Below, piece after piece: positions 61,112-64,000 of a stretch of DNA of 64,000 bases. Origin of the DNA: Aeoliella straminimaris (lineage in GTDB: Bacteria; Planctomycetota; Planctomycetia; Pirellulales; Lacipirellulaceae); NCBI RefSeq assembly GCF_024054565.1, contig NZ_JAMXLR010000087.1:1-64000 (forward strand), written 5' to 3'. Made by a program: the position numbers and the translations under genes. Position 1 is the stretch's first letter. The number at the start of each line of letters is the position of its first letter. The notes beneath the pieces are model-generated. The model searched no databases. It saw nothing but the letters and a program-made list of their open reading frames with translations, and was not told the DNA's origin.

Positions 61112-61141
61112 CAAAGCACCATTCGGAGCCAGGAAGCGGGT
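61112..61141. repeat. 30-base direct repeat, copy 2
   Basis: Second copy of the unit at 60594-60623, with one internal mismatch and one at the end. The spacing of the two copies is 518 bases. It lies 42 bases upstream of the 60654-61070 gene. Confidence 0.75.
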
Positions 61142-61159
61142 GGGTTCGTTGGGAGGTAG

Positions 61160-61552
61160 TTACAAAACGTGGATGTCGTCCAAGTAGACCAAGTATTCCG
61201 TTACTCCCTTCCGAAAATCGAACTGCACAGTGAAGTCTGAACGTTTTCCGTCCAGAGGTAAGTCGTGGTCCACTGCGTAGCCAGTTCCATCGTTGTATTC
61301 ATACGCTTCGACGTGAAGGTCTTGCACCTTGTCAGGGTCGGTAATTCTGGGTTGGCATCCGTCTCCGAAATGGTCGAAGGTTACTTGCTCCAAGAGCGAT
61401 TGTGTCCAGTGTACTGATCGGCTCGGCTCCAATTCGGAGACTGCTGCCTCAAATCCCTTTCGGGCAGCCAGCCTTATCCAAGATTTCGCGTAATCCAGGA
61501 TTTCCGATTCACTGGCGTCCAATGCAGGACGATTCATTTTGTGGCTTGGCAT
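61160..61552 (-). CDS. Small protein of unknown function in the tRNA-linked island
   Basis: With the ATG at 61552 the product has 130 residues; a GTG at 61600 and an ATG at 61537 are alternatives. It has an N-terminal helical part (SEILDYAKSWIRLAARKGFEAA) and a C-terminal beta-rich part with VDHDLPLDGKRSDFT, VQFDF and YLVYLDDIHVL. The last pattern recalls DUF7668-like proteins, often encoded in toxin-immunity gene arrays, but this is from memory and weak. It has no signal peptide. GC content is visibly lower than outside the island. Confidence 0.65.
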   Translation of the reverse strand: MPSHKMNRPALDASESEILDYAKSWIRLAARKGFEAAVSELEPSRSVHWTQSLLEQVTFDHFGDGCQPRITDPDKVQDLHVEAYEYNDGTGYAVDHDLPLDGKRSDFTVQFDFRKGVTEYLVYLDDIHVL

Positions 61553-61609
61553 GGCACCAACCTGTGTCACTCTGAAAATGCCGCGTTTGATTCTGCGCAC
61601 AAGCAGTCC

Positions 61610-62137
61610 TCAAGACTCAGTCGCGAGTTCGCTGGTAGACTTTATAGCCCAATCAAGCGACTCACGGACTGTCGGGTCTGTTTCTATTGCGAGCCGTTCC
61701 AAAAGCTGGTCTTTGGCGTTTAACCGAGGTGACACAGCTATGTCACCCGCCACCTTAGACCTGACCTTCGCAGACTTGTCGTTCAGAAGTTGCGGGAAGA
61801 TTTCTGCGAAAACTTCATCTGGAACGTCGCAGATGTAGGCAGCAGCGCGAAACCGAATCGTGGACGAACGATGAGAAGCAAAGGTCGTCCAAAGACCGCT
61901 TAGGTTGGGGTACTCGCGACCGATCTTAACCAGCCAATTTCCGGTTTGCTCCCAAACGCCAGACCCGCCATCCACGAAGGCTCCAGAGATGACGGGTTTC
62001 ACTTCATCGTCGGTCGTAGACCCATCCAAGAGATCGTGAACGGCGTCGATAACGTAGTGAATCCTGTGTAGTTCATCAGGATTGCGAAGGTACTCACCCG
62101 AACGCTTCTTCTCATGCTCTCGACCAAACGTGAACAC
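61610..62137 (-). CDS. HEAT-like repeat protein of unknown function in the tRNA-linked island
   Basis: The frame starts with GTG at 62137 and gives 175 residues. The second half looks like helical repeats: SSTIRFRAAAYICDVP, VFAEIFPQLLNDKSAKVRS and KVAGDIAVSPRL form paired helices of HEAT type, with the VRSKVA turn typical of such repeats. The first half is charged (REHEKKRSGEYLRNP). It lies 57 bases upstream of the 61160-61552 gene and probably forms an operon with it. Function is unknown; immunity or protein-binding roles are possible. Confidence 0.65.
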   Translation of the reverse strand: MFTFGREHEKKRSGEYLRNPDELHRIHYVIDAVHDLLDGSTTDDEVKPVISGAFVDGGSGVWEQTGNWLVKIGREYPNLSGLWTTFASHRSSTIRFRAAAYICDVPDEVFAEIFPQLLNDKSAKVRSKVAGDIAVSPRLNAKDQLLERLAIETDPTVRESLDWAIKSTSELATES

Positions 62138-62410
62138 AGCCTGTTGTCCTCATCTCATGCACTGAGGGTTGTGAGCACGAGTCCTATCCGGTAAGCCTTC
62201 TCAATGCTCTGTTGCGAAATGGTTGTTGAAGCCGCCTTCGTAGCCGACGCACAATCTTGGGATACAGCGGCTGACATTACTGCAGTGTCAGTATGTCAGT
62301 AAATCGGGGTCAATCTTGGTCAAGTTTGGGAAATCTCTCGACGGCCTCGATTCTCAAAAGCATCGGAGAACACCGTGTTATCCGGTGTTTGCTGGACCCG
62401 TTTTGGCTCG
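62138..62410. other. Gene-free end of the tRNA-linked island
   Basis: This stretch has no convincing gene. It carries a stem AACACCG (62369-62375) / CGGTGTT (62383-62389) and a stem CTGACA / TGTCAG near 62272-62292. Translation of the minus strand shows no integrase end that I can recognise. Confidence 0.45.
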
Positions 62411-62501
62411 CCCCTGAGCTGCGGGGGCCCTTCAGTCATTAGACTCGCTCTCAGTGTTCCTGACGCCACCGGTGGCGTCAAGGTCTCGTAGCTCAGGCCC
62501 G
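62411..62501. repeat. 91-base direct repeat, copy B (truncated tRNA 5' end)
   Basis: Copy of 60451-60541, 1960 bases away. The first 18 bases match the tRNA 5' end with one change (A to G at the 11th position), the middle 14 differ, and 62443-62501 is identical to copy A, including the 20-base palindrome (62461-62480). No tRNA follows this copy on the minus strand, so only the tRNA start and its upstream region were copied. Confidence 0.9.
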
Positions 62502-62518
62502 CGTGCGAGGAGAGGGGG

Positions 62519-62887
62519 TCACGCTTCGGTGGGCGTGGTGGGCAGGCTCTCTAGTTCGAACACTGGACGCACTTCGACGGTGCCTTTCTTGGCAGGTGGG
62601 ATGCGGGCGGCGAAGGCAACCGCGTCGTCCAGCGTGGGGACGTCGATCAGGTAGAAGCCGCCGAGTTGTTCGGTGGTTTCGGCGAAGGGGCCGTCGGTCA
62701 CCTGGCGTTGGCCTTCGCGGACGCGGACGCTGGTGGCGGTCGATACCGGGTGCAGTGGCGAGGAGAGCAGGTACTGTCCTTTCTCGCTCAGTTCGTGGCA
62801 CAGTTCGGCCGACTCCTGCATGCAAGCAGCCCGCTCAGCTTCGGTGTAGGAGTCTTCGGCGCCGTAAACCAGCAGCATGTACTTCAT
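62519..62887 (-). CDS. YCII-related DGPF-domain protein
   Basis: The 122-residue product starts MKYMLLVYGAED, the usual opening of YCII/DGPF proteins, and has TDGPFAETTEQLGGFYLID and the ending GTVEVRPVFE. These small ferredoxin-like dimeric proteins are often encoded with ECF sigma factors; none is in this window, but it ends shortly after the related gene at 63493. It is the last of three minus-strand genes (63924 to 62519) separated by 42 and 59 bases, so an operon is likely. The catalytic role is unknown. Confidence 0.85.
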   Translation of the reverse strand: MKYMLLVYGAEDSYTEAERAACMQESAELCHELSEKGQYLLSSPLHPVSTATSVRVREGQRQVTDGPFAETTEQLGGFYLIDVPTLDDAVAFAARIPPAKKGTVEVRPVFELESLPTTPTEA

Positions 62888-62946
62888 CGATGGGGTCCTC
62901 GTTGGTTGTTCGATCGGGGTCGAGTGGTCCGCAGGTGAGTCGGATG

Positions 62947-63450
62947 CTATGCTTCGACGAATGCCGTCTCCAGCATTTCGATGTCGAGTTTTTTCATCGT
63001 CATGAGAGCGCCCATCACGAACTCGCTTTGCACTTCGGTGCCGCCGAAAAGCAGCCGGTTCAGCACTTTGGGTACGATTTGCCATGAGACGCCGAATTGG
63101 TCCTTCAGCCAGCCGCATTGCTGCGCGGCAGGGTCGCCACCTGCCGATAGCTGCTCCCAGTAGTAGTCGACTTCGTCTTGAGAGTCGCAGTGGACCTGCA
63201 GCGAAATTGCTTCGGTGAATTGGTACAGCGGCCCACCGTTGAGCGCCGTGAAAGATTGGCCATCCAGCTCGAACTCGACGGTCAGCACCGAACCAGCCTG
63301 TTGTCCATGGACTTCCTGTCCGGCTTTCGTGTAGTGAGTCACTGCCCCCATTTGGGAGTTGGGAAAGATCGAAGTGTAATGCTCGGCCGCCTGCTGTGCC
63401 TGACCATCGAACCAGAGACAGGGCGTGATGCGACTGGTGGTGATTGACAT
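62947..63450 (-). CDS. PhnB-like (VOC superfamily) protein
   Basis: The 167-residue product has ITPCLWFDGQAQQAAEHY at the N-terminus, FTALNGGP, and DQFGVSWQIVPKVL, the pattern of PhnB/YjdN-like glyoxalase-fold proteins. Residues of typical metal-binding VOC sites are not obvious, as is usual for this group. No substrate is known. It sits between two DGPF proteins, an arrangement seen in other bacteria, with the same transcription direction. Confidence 0.88.
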   Translation of the reverse strand: MSITTSRITPCLWFDGQAQQAAEHYTSIFPNSQMGAVTHYTKAGQEVHGQQAGSVLTVEFELDGQSFTALNGGPLYQFTEAISLQVHCDSQDEVDYYWEQLSAGGDPAAQQCGWLKDQFGVSWQIVPKVLNRLLFGGTEVQSEFVMGALMTMKKLDIEMLETAFVEA

Positions 63451-63492
63451 GAGTGTTGTGTGGTAAGGGGGATGTAATGGAATACTGGGTGC

Positions 63493-63924
63493 TTACGGGG
63501 TGTTTTGTTTGTCGACTTCAGCACGGAGGCGTTCGTCCCGTTCCTTCAGTTCGGGCGTCATGTTCTCGCCGAAGTCTTCCGCCTCGAATAGAGGGCGGAC
63601 TTCAATTTCCGAGTCTTCCGGCATCGGGTTGGGGCACTTCTTGACCCATTCGATGGCTTGCTCCATCGATTCGACCTGCCACAGCCAGTAGCCGGCGACC
63701 AGTTCCTTGGTCTCGGTGAACGGACCATCGACCACCGCGCGGTCGCTACCGGAGAATTGCACGCGGCAACCCTGCGAGCTGGGTTGCAGGCCGGCGCCGG
63801 CTTGCATGATGCCCGCTTTCACGAGTTGCTCGTTGAACTCGAACATATCGGCGATCAGTTGCGTGCTGGGTAGTTCGCCCCGCTCGCTGCTGGCGGTCGC
63901 TTTGACCATGACCATCACTTGCAT
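63493..63924 (-). CDS. YCII-related DGPF-domain protein
   Basis: The 143-residue product starts MQVMVMVKATASSE and contains VVDGPFTETKELVAGYWLW and EIEVRPLFEAEDFG, as in the other DGPF gene here but with a longer, charged C-terminus. The two DGPF proteins share the motif order and are likely paralogues. It is the first gene of the trio, starting 76 bases from the window edge, so an upstream sigma-factor gene could lie just outside the window. Confidence 0.85.
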   Translation of the reverse strand: MQVMVMVKATASSERGELPSTQLIADMFEFNEQLVKAGIMQAGAGLQPSSQGCRVQFSGSDRAVVDGPFTETKELVAGYWLWQVESMEQAIEWVKKCPNPMPEDSEIEVRPLFEAEDFGENMTPELKERDERLRAEVDKQNTP

Positions 63925-64000
63925 TGCTTCGTTCCTTTTTAAGATTCAGACTCAGTGGACAGCCGCGAGCTACGATGGGTGCACGCTGAACTTCGCATCG

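Noticed and set aside
62200..62410. Remnant of an integrase gene at the right end of the island
   Set aside because: All three minus-strand frames are short and none shows the catalytic Arg/His/Tyr patterns of tyrosine recombinases.

Overview
The window is GC-rich bacterial chromosome whose content points to a planctomycete, most likely of the Pirellulales. The evidence is an ENPYASP-type N-terminus (8318-8977), a secreted protein with an SPYLNLF motif, a very large GspK-like protein with Asp/Asn/Gly loops, glycine-rich inner-membrane partners of a PilM protein, several unusually long prepilins, and many small exported proteins of unknown function. This placement is inference from gene content; there is no rRNA or other marker to confirm it.

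Layout. 1-5251: the start of a secreted protein, ffh, a stand-alone paralogue of the Ffh M domain, a 2-Cys peroxiredoxin, a secreted FKBP-type isomerase, a secreted unknown and a GlsB/YeaQ-type membrane protein. 5435-9934: a DUF1998-type helicase and a YprB-type DEDDh exonuclease, matching the MrfA/MrfB pair of Bacillus, separated by two small membrane-protein genes. 9935-15449: an intergenic region full of inverted repeats, a small membrane protein, a sirtuin, an orphan ModA and UvrA. 15692-21808 (minus strand): pilM fused to a PilN-like segment, followed by two glycine-rich membrane proteins. 22141-26112: a GH38-like protein, cytidylate kinase and a PlsC acyltransferase. 26415-45902 (plus strand): a type IV pilus / type II secretion locus with PilB-like ATPase, PilT, a second PilB-like ATPase, GspF/PilC, four prepilin-like proteins and a 2615-residue GspK-like protein.

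46049-60359: a membrane-anchored thioredoxin, an exported transglutaminase-like protein, a cysteine-rich lipoprotein, an alpha/beta-hydrolase, a class IV aminotransferase, a two-gene ABC exporter, an AAA+ ATPase, a metallophosphoesterase, an acidic Pro/Glu-rich envelope protein, apolipoprotein N-acyltransferase and an ABC-F ATPase. 60396-62501: tRNA-Arg(CCT) next to a 1.96-kb segment bounded by 91-bp direct repeats that copy the tRNA 5' end; it holds three small genes of lower GC content and no integrase. 62519-63924: a DGPF / PhnB-like / DGPF gene trio.

The main functional theme is the envelope. The pilM cluster and the pilB-T-B-C-prepilin cluster lie about 4.6 kb apart and probably build one machine, with PilM and the glycine-rich proteins as the inner-membrane platform, PilB/PilT and GspF/PilC as motor and base, and the prepilins plus the giant GspK-like protein as the fibre and tip. 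No secretin or prepilin peptidase is in the window. The most unusual items are the methionine-stripped SRP M-domain paralogue, the giant GspK-like protein, the glycine-rich pilus-platform proteins and the tRNA-linked repeat island.
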